Source of the DNA: Fallopia convolvulus
Taxonomy: Eukaryota > Streptophyta > Magnoliopsida > Caryophyllales > Polygonaceae
DNA length: 64,000 nt
Assembly: GCA_964016875.1 (NCBI GenBank)
Contig: OZ024721.1
Coordinates: 191,001 to 255,000 of the forward strand
Direction of reading: 5' to 3'
Below, one piece after another: positions 1 through 12,200 of this stretch. Both the position numbers and the translations under genes were made by a program. How positions within the stretch are numbered: position 1 is the stretch's first letter; each line of letters opens with the position of its first letter. The notes under the pieces are model-generated. The model ran no database searches. It had not been told where the DNA came from and worked only from the letters and a program-made list of their open reading frames with translations.

Positions 1-2350
1 AGAAAGAATTCGGTCTTCACCGCCGGCGCTCACTTCCCCTGCCTTGCCCCTGTTTTGGTGTGGCACCGCCGGCTACTCCCTGGCCACCCCTGAACCCAAG
101 ACACCAGGCCGCACCCCCAGCCACCTGGTTGGCTGCTCGAGAGTCGGAAGGAACGACGTCGGACTCGGGAAGAATGAATTCAAGCTTTGACCGCCGGTCA
201 TCTTTCGCCTCGCCGTTTGTGACGTCGCCGGCGATCGGTAGCTTGTCCGACCACCACCCACAGCGAGGGCTGCCTCTGGACAACGCCCAGCCACCCTCGG
301 GCTCGGGGATCGAGCCATGATCGAGCCAATTGAGCCATGGGTTCGAGTGAAGGTATATACGATCGAAATTAATTAGCGGGCTGATTGCGGAGCCACCGTA
401 AGGGCCTTTCGGTTCCGCTTTGCTAATTAAATTTATGGTTTTTATAATCTTGACGTTGATACGGTTCCACAGGTTCGAACCGCTCGTGAAACGGACGTCC
501 GGATCTTCCGTTATAGCGAATACAAGTTTTGGATACCGATTGTCAGGTAAAGGACTTCGGATAATTACTCAGGATTCGTTGTTAATCCGTTTGAGCTGAA
601 ATTTGGTAATCTTTTAGAATTTTTGCTGATGAACAATTTTTATTTATTAAATTGTTTCAAAAGAGAAGCGGATAATTAGTTATAATTCCGCCAAGATGGC
701 TCCTTGAAGCACGATAACTAAGGATTTACTATATATCGATATTCGGAAATTAAATCGTTTATCGATTAGAAAGTTCTAGGAGTTGAAAATACAACTTAGA
801 AGTGTTTCTATGAGCTCATTGCTGAGAAATCCTTTTGTTATATTTGCCAGAGGGATGATACATATTACTATTGGAATTACTAAGGACGTCGAGCACGTTT
901 TATAAGGCAAGTGGACGGATCTCTCTTGCTTTATGGTTATTAAATGAGGAATTGAATTCCATTTGATGTTCATGGTGGAAATAATGTGCGTGTTGAATAA
1001 AGTTTGATAGGTTGTTATTTTGTTAGAAATAATGACCATGTCGTTATGTCAGTTTTTACGCTAGAACTGAACTTAGGACCGTTTGTGCGACTTTGTATGA
1101 TTAGCTGTCTCATGCTGAGACATTGCTGTGAAATAAGATGGTAGGGATGGGAGTTTAGACTCCAAGACATCTCTTTAGTGGTCCTGTGCTGAAGCACTGT
1201 TGCAAAATAGGTAGTTCAGGGGTAGGAGCCGAGTCTCCAATGACCTCTTTATAACATAATCTGTATTGGGGGCGTAGCTTGCTAGCGTATCCCAATATTG
1301 GAGTCATGACTCATGTCACGCTCCACGTTGAAGGAGAACGATGGTGCACTTTAGCTAAGTGCAATTGACACTCGGTTGTTGGCCGAGCATGTATAAATGA
1401 TCATGGATGAAACAGGCCCTCTGATCTCGGTTGTTGGCCGAATCTCGGTTGTTGGCCGAGCATATATAAATGATCATGGATGAAACAGGCCCTCTGATCT
1501 CGGTTGTTGGCCGAACTATATAAGAACTATTAAATGGTGCGACTGCATAGATTGAGAGTAATGATAGATAAGTGCGTTGGGCACATTAATGTACCCGAAT
1601 GGTTAGTCTATTCGATAACCATTCTTGCTCCCGGTTATGAATGATTCTTAATCAAACGTTGATTAAGTCAATCTGGTTAGCCAATGGAGGCTTTTCAAAA
1701 TGTTATGTGATGAATATGAGTCTCCAACAATTGTTTATGCTTCTTAAAAGAAACCACAAGCAGTGGTGTTCTCTCTCTTGATTATGCGAGTCTCCTTCTT
1801 ATTCTCTATAAGACTACTAACTATTGGATCATAATCCGAGTCTATTCGGATTTGGATGCCAATATGTTTAGTTACAACCATAAGAACCAAGTTAGTTTCT
1901 CCGCTTGCTAGTCTATCATTAGACTAACCCGTCCTTTTTCTTTTCTTTTATTTGGTTGGCTGGTGTCCACCGTTGGTTTACGACACATCAGGTATTTCTT
2001 GGAAGTTGATTCAAGAGGCGGATTCAGATGTTTGAAGCTCCAGAAGTTGAAAAGAAGAAAGATTTCCAATGGCTATACTTGAGTGAAGATCAGGGTTGAA
2101 CTACTTCAAAGTGAAGCTGAGTTTCAGATTTAAGAACTCAAGGAAGACATGATGAAGATTTTATTCAAGTAGAAGATTGTTATGTTTATTTAATCTTTTT
2201 GGGTTAAGATTTGTATAAGACCAATTGTATTTATTCCGCTGTAATGTTGTTTTAGTATGTTCAGTCAGTTTAAAGCCTTGGGTAGCTTCGGTTTAGTCTT
2301 AATCGGGGTTACTAGCGGTAATACCTCCAAGGTAGGAAGGGGGTGTTACA
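1..2350 (+). mobile_element. Ty3/gypsy-type LTR, 3' part (solo or 3' LTR)
   Basis: The stretch ends at 2344-2350 with TGTTACA after a run of G, the usual 3' end of long plant Ty3/gypsy LTRs of the Tekay/Del kind. No primer binding site follows, so this is a 3' LTR or a solo LTR read on the plus strand; its start lies before the window. No long reading frame occurs in it. The first 330 bases are GC-rich and the rest AT-rich. Assignment to a lineage is inference from the terminal sequence only. Confidence 0.5.
1371..1515 (+). repeat. Tandem repeat inside the LTR
   Basis: The sequence CTCGGTTGTTGGCCGA recurs four times. Between the copies, a 40-base stretch starting GCATGTATAAATGATCATGG occurs twice almost identically. 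This is a local duplication within the LTR and has no coding content. Confidence 0.85.
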
Positions 2351-2540
2351 GAGATGTCTGGAGAGTGATGAAGGAAGAGCGATGAAGAGCGTCTAAGGAT
2401 GCCGCGCAATTAGAAGACGGGATTACTTATTTTTTTGGCTTTAATTTTAACCCTAGATTTAAGAAAATCAATGGTCCAGATTAATCCTCATTTTAAGCCC
2501 AATCCCCACCATAAGGGTGGGTCTCACCTGAACCAAAACC

Positions 2541-2561
2541 TATATATATATATATATATAT
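2541..2561. repeat. (TA)n microsatellite
   Basis: About ten uninterrupted TA units. The surrounding 2351-3270 stretch is AT-rich and I see no gene in it. Confidence 0.9.
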
Positions 2562-3275
2562 GACAATAAGGTTTGGAGCCATCACATTGTGCCACCTCAG
2601 CTTTTGACACATGACATCCTATTATTAATCCACATAGGATTTTGTCACATGTCATTTAATCCTTGCTCCATAAAAATTATATATTAATTATTCTTTCCAC
2701 TTTGTATTCCACATGGCAAATTTTTTCCACTTAATTCAAATTTATTTTTATTTCCCAAATTTAGATAATAACTTAATTTTTGGTAGGACATAATATTTTA
2801 ACTAAAAAAATTTAACTAATGGTTGAATTTCCTTATAAGCTAATAAAATATATATGCTCAATCTTTTTAACATTTTAGTTGTTTCTTCTCTCTCTTATAT
2901 TAAAAGATAAATATACTCAATTACATATATTATTATTAAATTAATTATAATTTTTCAAAATCTCATCTCTTCCATATTTTCAAAATATATCTTTTTTGCT
3001 TTATTTTCTACATATTTTATCTCCTTCTTTTAATTTAACCCTATTTATGAAATATTGTCAAGGAAAATGAGCAATGTAGATTATTTTATCTTAATAATCT
3101 ATGTTTATTCTCAATTTTAAACTTAATAATCTAAATTTAATTTGTTTTATTTCATTTTAAAAAATAATGATTTTTATACATATTACGGGCAACAAATTAA
3201 TTAGATTAAATTTTATATTATATTTTTATTTATTAATATCCTTTTATAGTATATCTAAAAAATATCGAGTCATAG

Positions 3276-3303
3276 TCGTGCATGGCACGACGGGGACAAC
3301 TAG
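3276..3303 (+). mobile_element. Helitron 3' terminus
   Basis: A perfect 6-bp stem (TCGTGC, loop ATG, GCACGA; 3276-3290) is followed after nine bases by CTAG (3300-3303) and then T. A hairpin about 10 bases before a CTRR end inserted next to T is the hallmark of Helitron 3' ends. The 5' end of this copy was not found. Confidence 0.6.
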
Positions 3304-4015
3304 TCTCATTATAAATTGTTATTATACATATATAGATTTATACATATACTTTAATATTATAAAAGTGACACCTCACACATAAGAGGCGACGAAAGCAAAG
3401 CCCTATTAAAATTTATGTCCATAAAAATAAAATCATAGAGATCTCACCAATTCATAGTTTCATATTTACTATAGAAAAAATTACGGTACATATATCTCAT
3501 GTACTAATATAATTATATAATATTAAAGTTTCTCACATACTAATATAGTGTGTACATATTACATATTGTTAAAGAATCAAAAATAATGTACTAATGTATT
3601 ATGTACATTTATTATTTAATTATTGTAAAAACTTAAAAATTATATAATATTAAAATTTAGAAATTTATATCCATAGCGATGGAATAGTAGAGATTACGTT
3701 CTAATATGAATATATAATAATAAAATTTTGTTCATAAAGATAAATAGTGTATGACTATATAATATTAAAATTTTGTTCATAAAGATAAATAGTAGAAATA
3801 TCATGTACTAATTTGTAAGAAATTAAATATCACCTACTAATATATTACGTGAAATTATTAATAACATTAGCAATATTATTATATTATATATTTTTAAGGG
3901 TTGTAAATACTAAAAATTATGAAGGGTAAAGGAGTAAATTGAAAAATTAAGAAGCTTATGTGGCATAGTTAAGAGATTGACAAATAGGATAGAGTGATTC
4001 GAGTTTAGTAATCTA
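3304..4015 (-). mobile_element. Helitron-like remnant, family A, 5' end near 4015
   Basis: Read on the minus strand, 4015-3950 carries the block CTAAACTCGAATCACTCTAT followed by AACTATGCCACAT. The same block starts elements at about 17400 (plus), 47615 and 47010 (minus). The interior is AT-rich and shares stretches with 46480-46640. No transposase is present, so it is non-autonomous. The left boundary is uncertain. Confidence 0.4.
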
Positions 4016-4091
4016 GATATTCAAGTTTTTTTTTCTATTGCTAGATACACCTGAAGTAATCAATATGAGGGTAATACTAGAATAACATGTA

Positions 4092-4620
4092 AGCTAGATA
4101 TGGCTCTTAGTAATGTCAATTGGATGATTGATTATCCTTGTTCCATAACCTTCTTCTCTGACCTTGAACTTTCATATCACTCTCCTCGAATTGTAAACAT
4201 TAACCCTTCCAATATTCCTGAAAGACTTCTATTCAAACTTAGGAATTATTGGACTTTCGAAATCACTCGGGGTAAGGGTGCCTACATCTTCGACCCCCCA
4301 GATCTCGCTCATACCAGGATACACCTGGGTTGATGTTGTTGTTGTTGTTATTGGACTTTCGAAACTGAGTATAAAGAGGTGGTGAGTACTGCATGGAGTG
4401 AGGGTTGTTCTGACACTGCTCAGTTTAGATTTGCTTATAAGATGAAAAATGTAAAAGTAGCTTTTGACACGGCTTATTTCAGATTGGCTTATAAGTTGAA
4501 GAATGTAAAAGTAGCTTTAAAAGATTGGCAAAGAAGTGGGAATGGAAGCCTTGAAAAGAAGGTAGATAAATTGAAATGCCGACCTGACAAGATACGCTTT
4601 TTAGTTATTTTGATGTACAT
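4092..4620 (+). mobile_element. LINE fragment (endonuclease end), interrupted by a SINE
   Basis: The translation shows an L1-type endonuclease C-terminal pattern (a conserved W followed later by a SHSP box), then the linker seen in plant LINEs with repeated aromatic and KLKxxK motifs. The frame is broken by a SINE at 4263-4347 and resumes after it. A stretch of about 54 bases around 4415-4525 is internally duplicated, repeating the linker segment. It is a dead fragment without a reverse transcriptase domain. Confidence 0.65.
4263..4347 (+). mobile_element. 5'-truncated SINE (TS/Au-type tail) with 17-bp target site duplication
   Basis: The insert of 85 bases reads like the 3' half of the tobacco TS / Au SINE family: GGGTAAGGGTGCCTACATCT, a CCCCCCAGA block, then a TTG repeat tail. 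It is flanked by a perfect 17-bp direct repeat TTATTGGACTTTCGAAA (4246-4262 and 4348-4364). The duplicated target lies within the LINE fragment, so the SINE inserted after the LINE. The tRNA-like head is missing, as expected for 5' truncation. Confidence 0.8.
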
Positions 4621-4644
4621 TCGGAAGTTTTTGATGGATATATG

Positions 4645-4990
4645 ACAATTAGTTTTTATGGACATACGACTAATTTTTATGCACAAAAATATATTTATGT
4701 GCACATGTTAGATGTACATTCAGTCATTTTTTTATGCACATACAACTAATTTTGATGCACAAACAAAAAAAAAATTGATGCACAAAAACCCAACTTTGAT
4801 GCAAATCCCACACCCCTTGTATTCAATTTTTTTTTTTTGAAAAACATGCGAATAATTCGCCAAAATTTTGGTTTGGCCGTTTTCCCCTATTTCAATGAAA
4901 TGATCCATATCTTTGATTTCTTTCCATCTAACAACTCATGTTCTTTCTCATTTCATATCGGGAGCGCCCATGCTCATCTGATCTGGATCC
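4645..4990 (+). mobile_element. Right arm of a Mutator-like long-TIR element
   Basis: This stretch is colinear with the right arm of the complete element at 17640-19377. It shares TATGCAC repeats, a poly-T tract, the ATGCGAATAATTCGCC box, TGAAATGATC, and the terminal GCGCCCAT box. Its outer end is near 4990. The left arm is missing, and its inner edge abuts the LINE fragment. Confidence 0.6.
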
Positions 4991-5236
4991 TTTTTTATGA
5001 TATTATTATCATCATTGTAAATTTATAAAGATGAGGGCATAAAGTTATTGTGTTTCAATATAAATCTGTCTTCTTAGAAGAGAACTTTTTCAAATCCGTG
5101 ATTATAATTATAATTATAAAGATGAGGGTATGTAATTTGATGTCTCTTCCAAAACTCCTAATTTGCTTACTTTATTTTCTAATAATAGTTGAGTTTGAAA
5201 TTGTTAGTTTGATTAAGCTGAGTATATATCATCCAT

Positions 5237-5703
5237 GGATGGCAGTAGGGAGCTCAAATTAGCACTCAACAGCTGCCTGAAAATGAAGTAGAGCAGAAAA
5301 GGAATCTGGATACCACAGATGCTGAAAAGGTAGGCTATGTACGTGTGTCATCTACTTGATGAATTTGTATATATAGCCTAGGTATTGAATATTGTGAAAT
5401 TGATTTTTATATATACACATATGTATATGTATATATGTAAAACAGGGAGGGGATATGAATCATATGATGGAGGTGATAAGCAGGATAGAGAGGAAGAGCA
5501 GGAGGATAACAGAAATGGTGGGCAAGTGCTCGGCCATGCATCATCAGCTCATACATCTCATCCTCAACTCCAACAAAAACCACCACCACCACCACCCTCC
5601 TATAACTATAACTAAAGTAGTCAAGAAGAGAGAGGCAGAGCAAATGGCTGCTGCTGGCCATACTTGCTATAGTGATGATGATGATAACCACAACTCCAGT
5701 TAA
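5237..5703 (+). pseudogene. Possible 3' gene remnant, unrecognised
   Basis: A short open stretch ends at a plausible splice donor near 5331. An acceptor near 5446 leads into a frame from 5455 to 5703 (82 residues) with a basic, helical-looking first half, a run of five histidines and an acidic end rich in D and N. I do not recognise the protein. No upstream exons are visible, and the last part is duplicated in tandem. It may be a captured or decayed gene end, or chance. Confidence 0.2.
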
Positions 5704-5839
5704 ATGCTGCTGCAACCACCCTCCTATAACTATAACTAAAGTAGTCAAGAAGAGAAAGGCAGAGCAAATGGCTGCTGCTGGCCATACTTGCTATAGTGAT
5801 GATGATGATAACCACAACTCCAGTTAAATGCTGCTGCAA
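5592..5839 (+). repeat. Tandem duplication, 2 x 124 bp
   Basis: 5592-5715 and 5716-5839 are identical except for one base (GAGAGAG versus GAGAAAG). Such high identity indicates a recent duplication. The first copy contains the stop codon of the 5455-5703 frame. The stretch lies downstream of the formin 3' end, about 430 bases past its stop codon. Confidence 0.9.
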
Positions 5840-6267
5840 GAGAATCAGAATGATCAACTGCAACCCTAAGATCGCCACAACTGTTAGCCGTGTCAGGACA
5901 ACAGACATACACTAGTGACTTGACGGCTTCGGAAACACTAGTATTCCCATCAACCCGTACCTTTACAATGAATGCCCATGATCGAGAACAAATAATAAAT
6001 TCAACCAACTATTTTACATCTAATTTATGTAAAATTAAACGCCTAACCCCCTACAACAAACCCAAGATTAGGAATATAACCAACCGACCAACCAACTCTT
6101 CCTTTCCTTTCATTATGCCTAGCTAAGATAAGACTTGTACTAAATGCTACGTTTTCCCTTAAAAAAACACTCGAGAGTAGTCATAATATTGTAGGTATAT
6201 ATATATAGCCGATGTGCACATCTTCTTCTTAATTGATCGGATCCATGGATCAAGGCTTGTGGTCAGC

Positions 6268-9200
6268 TCAGCTGGGGGGGAATTTTGCTGCATCTATGTT
6301 CATGTTGGTAGTCGGGTGAACTGGAGAATTCATCTTGAGTTTCTCTTTTTCAGCTTCCTTCTGAGCCTTCTTCTTCTCAAACTCCAGCTGCTTGCAGTTC
6401 TCCTCATGCGCTCTCATGAACATCCTCAAGAAGTTGAGCAAAGTCGAGACCACTGCACAGGGCATAATTACAGCATCCTCATTCCAAAGCAAAGCAAAGC
6501 AAAGCGAAGCAAACAACAAAAGATATGATTGATACCTTGTTCAAAGGGACACTTTGCAGGGTCTTCTCCAAAATACATGGCCAAGGCATCAGCATTTCTA
6601 CCCTGGAAAGGAACAAGCAAGTCCATTAATAAACAAGAAACACTTGATACCTTGTTCACTCGTATCATCTTGGCTTCAGATCCAAGAGAAAGGGAGTATG
6701 AGTAAGAGTAATTTTAAAACAAAAACCAAAGGGAATTCGTAAGAGCGTCACATCTTCTAGTATTCTGACGTCGACTCTAGAATTTCAGGTACACTTTGGA
6801 TTCAATTTTCACCTGATTCAACTATATATAATAAACATGTAGCTGATAATAGTGCAGAAAACATACCACGTAACAATAAAGTGAGGCTAAAGACTTCACT
6901 TCACCTTCAGCAAAAGAAAGGAACTGCTTCAATAGCTACACATAATTAAGAAGAATTTCATTACAAACGGATTCCACGTGAGCCAAAAGAGTATATATAA
7001 TTTCCAACATAAAGCACAAACAATTCAGCACCTTTTCAAAATCCAAGCCTATTGAACTAAGATGGAAGTGTCTATAAAAAAAAGGGCATAACTTACAACA
7101 GCAATTATATCTTAAAATATATTCCTTTATGATTACAAGATCAACTGATAACTTGGATGCAGTATTATCAAATTTCAAGATGATTCTGAAACTTTAACCG
7201 ACATACTTTAGGATGAATTAGAGAGGGAAAGGGGAAACACTGTTAAGGTTGAAACAGAACTATTAAACCTTGCAAAAAATCTCCGACACTGGACCATCAT
7301 TTTCTGAGGCTGTGAGCTCCTGAGCAACTTTCTCTAGCCCTTTGCTGATAGCTTGCATTTCTTCAGCCAAGATCTTCAATTGTATCTGCAAATTAAAGTT
7401 GCCTAATTGAGCAGCACATTGAAAAAGATGTGACCAGTCATTTAAGTGTCGTGAGCAATTGACACAAACGTACTACAAACTTCATATTTTGCCGTCCACT
7501 TCTCCAAGTTGAAACGGCAAGCGTATTACAAATGTTCAAAAAGATATACATACTAGAAACCATAATTTAAGGTGTCATGTCGTCCATCTAGTAATATTAC
7601 TTGACTTTCGTTCGTGGAGCAAGTGGCTTGCTTTTCCTCAATGAAATTAAATGCTTAAACTGACAAAAAAATACAGATTAAAAAAAGGAACAAATAACAC
7701 AACGATTTTGAATACAGGGAGTATGTTCACAAGAAAACATGGATAACAGAACAAAAATGTGAACGAATATAAATCAAAACATAGAATTGGAATGCCAGGA
7801 GGCCTAGTTAACTTGAGAAAAATCTTCATTTAACGATAGATAACATCCTTTTATATGTCCTTTCCTTTTTCTTTTTTGTTGGAGTAGGTGAGGTGGAGGG
7901 ACGTTTAGTGATACCTTTGCTGCAGCCTCTAGACTCTGAAGATCCTTGGGGAAATCTAGAAGTTCAGGAAGCTTCTCGGCGAGCACCTTCATATTACCAG
8001 GTAGATGTCAGCAACAATAAATTGCAAATGATTTTTCTGACAGGATTGGCATGGGAAATTCATAAGTCAAACACATGACACAGCCCCTACCTATGTCAGC
8101 AACAATATATTGTCATACATCAATGAGGTAACTACTAAGCCAAATAACTACTAAATCAATAGCACAAGAGTGCTTGGGATTCTTTAAGCTTATCCAGGAA
8201 AAGATAGACATTTTACCTTGCAAAGATAATGCATGAGGGTCATCTTGTTGTTTCTAGCTCGGGTGTCAGTAAGTTTCAAGAGGCTATCCAAGCGAAATCC
8301 AACAGCAGATCCTAAGTGCAAAACATAACAGAGCCACGCAGATTATGAAATGAAAGACAAGAAAAATGTAAACGCGAGCACCATATATATCAAACAGATG
8401 CTCCTATCCAAGGTATATGAACACAGATCAGGCTCGGGTGCCCTTCTTTCGATGGTTAGCAGTGAATGAGACTGGGAGTTGGATTTCCTTTATTACTTCC
8501 GCTCCCCTTAAAGAAGGCAGAGGCGGATCTCGAATAAAGATTGCGAAAAATATACAAATATTCGCCAGCTGATAGTACCTATTGTGACACCTTACATAAG
8601 CTTTCTAATTGTTTTGATAATATTGACATGAATGATACGACTTACCCCGAGTAGTGCCTTGGTTCAAAGCATTCCCCAGTTGCAAGATAGTGTGCATGAT
8701 TCTTCTCAATTTTTCAGAACTTCTCACCTGTTAAGATATGTTTAGGGGCAGGATTGTAATCACTTTGAAACATGTCATAAGGAAGAAAACAGAACCAAAA
8801 AAAAACAAGGAATAATGGTCACTTGCCTCTTCAGATGCAGAATTCACAATGTTTAGATTATTCCTCAGGTCAGAAACCTAAAGAAAACAAAATTGAGATT
8901 CACTAAGAGGAAACACAAACATAAAGACATCCTCACGTAGAGACAGCAATCACTAACCTGAGAATTAAACTGCATCTTAAAACAGAAAACCCTTAGCTTT
9001 GACTCCACCCGAGGTACTTTCATCAACTCTAAGAAGAACTATAGGAAAATTACGAGAAACGAGTCAGAATGGAGCTCAGCAGAGTTGGACATTTTTTTTC
9101 CACGTATGATATAGTGAAAATTTAACCCGTCTTTATCACCACACAAAACATATTAATAGATCTTCAATAACTTTACCTGTTTCACTTATTTTATGTTCAA

Positions 9201-12200
9201 TTTCATCTTACCTGATTAGTTGTAGTGGAATTTGAAAAGACATGTTGGAGAATGGAGGAGATGAGCTCCCATTATTACAGATAGGGATGATGTTCCAATA
9301 TCCATGGGATTATTGCAGGCAACCAAGATGGAGTCTTCGAACCAACTCTTTCTAAATTAACTATTGTTGACCTAAATTTGCAAAGTCCTTGCATGCATTT
9401 AACATTAATTCATTATCATATCTGTTTTGGTAACATAAGGATCAAATAAAAGTGCAGATACTTTGCTATTGTAATTTGTAAATCAATTGAGCTATAATCT
9501 CTAACTACAAATAATGAACAAGGAAAGGAATTCATTCAACCTGCTCACATTTCCCTAAATTTTCCTTGTCGCCAGTGTATCCCTGGAAATTTTGGAAATA
9601 TAATTAATTAGTAAAGGAATAGAGATCATAATTCATCTACCCTATGATTCAATAGCATAAGACCAGTCCGTGGTCAGAAAATATAATACTGAAGCATAAC
9701 TTTTTTTTAAAAAGCATGGTAAATTCATCTGAAACATATCAACACATACCTTCAGCTGCTCCATCTCCTCTTTTGTTGGACAGAACTTTATTAGGTTTTC
9801 CACCTGGTCGATGTCTAAACCCGAATCATCCAATGCAAGTACTGAATTCTGCATAATATTCCACACAGAAGCAAATGCAGAAATGTGAGGTATCCCAACT
9901 CCTTATCCAGGAATATATATATGATTCTTTTCAAAATCCTAACTGAAAAGCTCCTAATATCAATGTTCTAAAAAACGCTAGGCGGACGTTGGGCGGAGAG
10001 GGACCGCCTAGCGCCTAGACGGCCTGAACGGTGGCCTAGGCGGTCCTAGACGGGTGCCCAGGCGGTCTGGACGGCTAGGCGGGCTGGGACCTTCCAGCGC
10101 CTAGGCGGGGCCTAGACGGGGCCTAGAAGGGATTTTTAGAACAGTGCCTAATATAGAGTGTCCCGAGTATTCTTACAGATCTACTTTCCATAACATGCTT
10201 CACAGCCATCATCACCTCAAATTTCAATGACAAATACAACTTTTGCCAATAGTCAAGCAGTATAACAATTACCTTGATGACTTATATATCTAAAACCCAT
10301 AGAAGAAGTTTTAACAATTTAGGGACAGCTCAGAAGATAAGGATACTTAATCAACAGAAAAAGAAAGAGAGAAAAAAAAAGGACCATCTCGTGTATCAAA
10401 TCTCAAATCCAAATATTACTGGTTAAAGATTACCATTGGAAACAGAAAGATTTTGGGCCTACCATTAAATCAGGCAAAGGAACCTTGACTTTTGACAGCA
10501 TTATTTCACAATTATTTGCTCGTCTCAGCTCAATCTGCACGAATGGAATATCTATTCAAATTTACAAGTCTGCATGTCAGCTTTGACATACTTCTAAATC
10601 AAGTACACAAATGGTCGAGAAAACAGTGGTTTTGATGCCATATTTTTTTACAGCTCTTCAAAATGTTGAAATACATTTACTGCATTGAAAAGTATTCCAA
10701 TTGAGACTATCTATACAATTTACCTAAATAGCCTTTTAGCCACAAGAAGAGCCAAACCGATCAGGCTCATCCCTAAATGATCATCATGATCTAAGGGAGA
10801 AGTTCACCAAGACATGATCTCAACACACCAAAAAGAAGACTAATGTAGGGGCTTGCAAGTCAGGAGAGCTTTTTCATCTTGTACTAGAAATACTTACTTG
10901 CAAAGAATTATGGAACCGGTATAGTTAAGCAGAAAGAGGTTTTAAATATAAGACATCATATATTCCTATTCCCTGGTTGGACAGCTGGTATATCATCTAC
11001 GTTTTATTACACTCTTCCTTTATGCAGATTGCAGAATATGATGAATGCATGAAGAAAGAGCATGCAGGTCCAGTATAGGAAAATGTAGGAATTTACACTC
11101 CAATGTATAGATTGTACCAAATAATAATCCATCACTTAACCTTCGAAGGTGTAACAAATAATAGAAAAGGTAGATAAGATGCATCTAATAAAAATAACAC
11201 ATAAATCTGATTCCGGGTGGGCATGCTAGGTAATACATTAGAACCTGCACATTCACACTATATAAACCTAATAGACTTTTTTCAGGTCCCTTATGGTGAA
11301 TAATTTAATCAGAGACCATGAACCAAAACACCTGGGAGCAGTGTACATGAAGAACATCATTGAAGAACTGTATAAGTAAATTACCAGCTGTACTTTATCA
11401 GATTTGGGTCCTAAAGCACCACGATTTGATTTTCCTCCTGAGCTCCTATTCTCTGATTTTGGGGCTGCTGCTGCAAAGAGATTCTCAAGTTCGGACATAT
11501 CAAACTCTGGAGCCCTAGCAGACAGAAAAACAAAGCACTTTATAATCTGCAGGATATAGTTTGAACTCTGCAAGAAAAAAGAATTCGTCATGAGAGAGTA
11601 AGTGAGAAGACACAACACTTACTTGATACCTTCTCCGGATTTTTGTGCATCAGCCCATAAACTTCCTTGCATTACCCTGTTTAATTTCAACCAATGATAT
11701 GGTTTCAAAGTAGTCCTTTTTGACTGGCTTGGATTCTTAGCAAGACTCCGAGTTAGGCCCCTTCCTTTTGCACTAAAAGGTGGTCCAGGAGCAGGAGGTA
11801 TAGGACCATTACTTCTTGGAACTGGGGGTGGGGGTGGCTGAGGGGAACCATTCAAGAGCCCTTTGCCAGAGGGGGGAGGAGGTACAGGTGGACAAGGTGG
11901 AGAAATTGCAGTCCTAGGACTTGTAACACTAACCCTAGGAGGAGGAGGTGGTGGAGGCACTACAAGAGAAGTATTTGACACAAGGCCTGAAGCTTTTAGT
12001 GGTGGTGGTGGTGGTGGAGGAGGAGGAGAGGTTAAAGTGGTGCCCTGTTTTGGAGATGACAAAGATGAATTTGTCCTGCCAACTGATTTAGAATTTTCTG
12101 GGAGAGAGAGGGAGGGTGTAGGAGGTGAATGTGGTTTGGACAATGAGCTTGAATTGTATGGAAGTGGAGGGCTTATCGAAGGTGGGGGAGGAGGTGGGGG

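Noticed and set aside
1..320. Overlapping GC-rich frames at the window start as genes
   Set aside because: Both strands are open because of composition; none shows a domain, and the stretch lies in an LTR.
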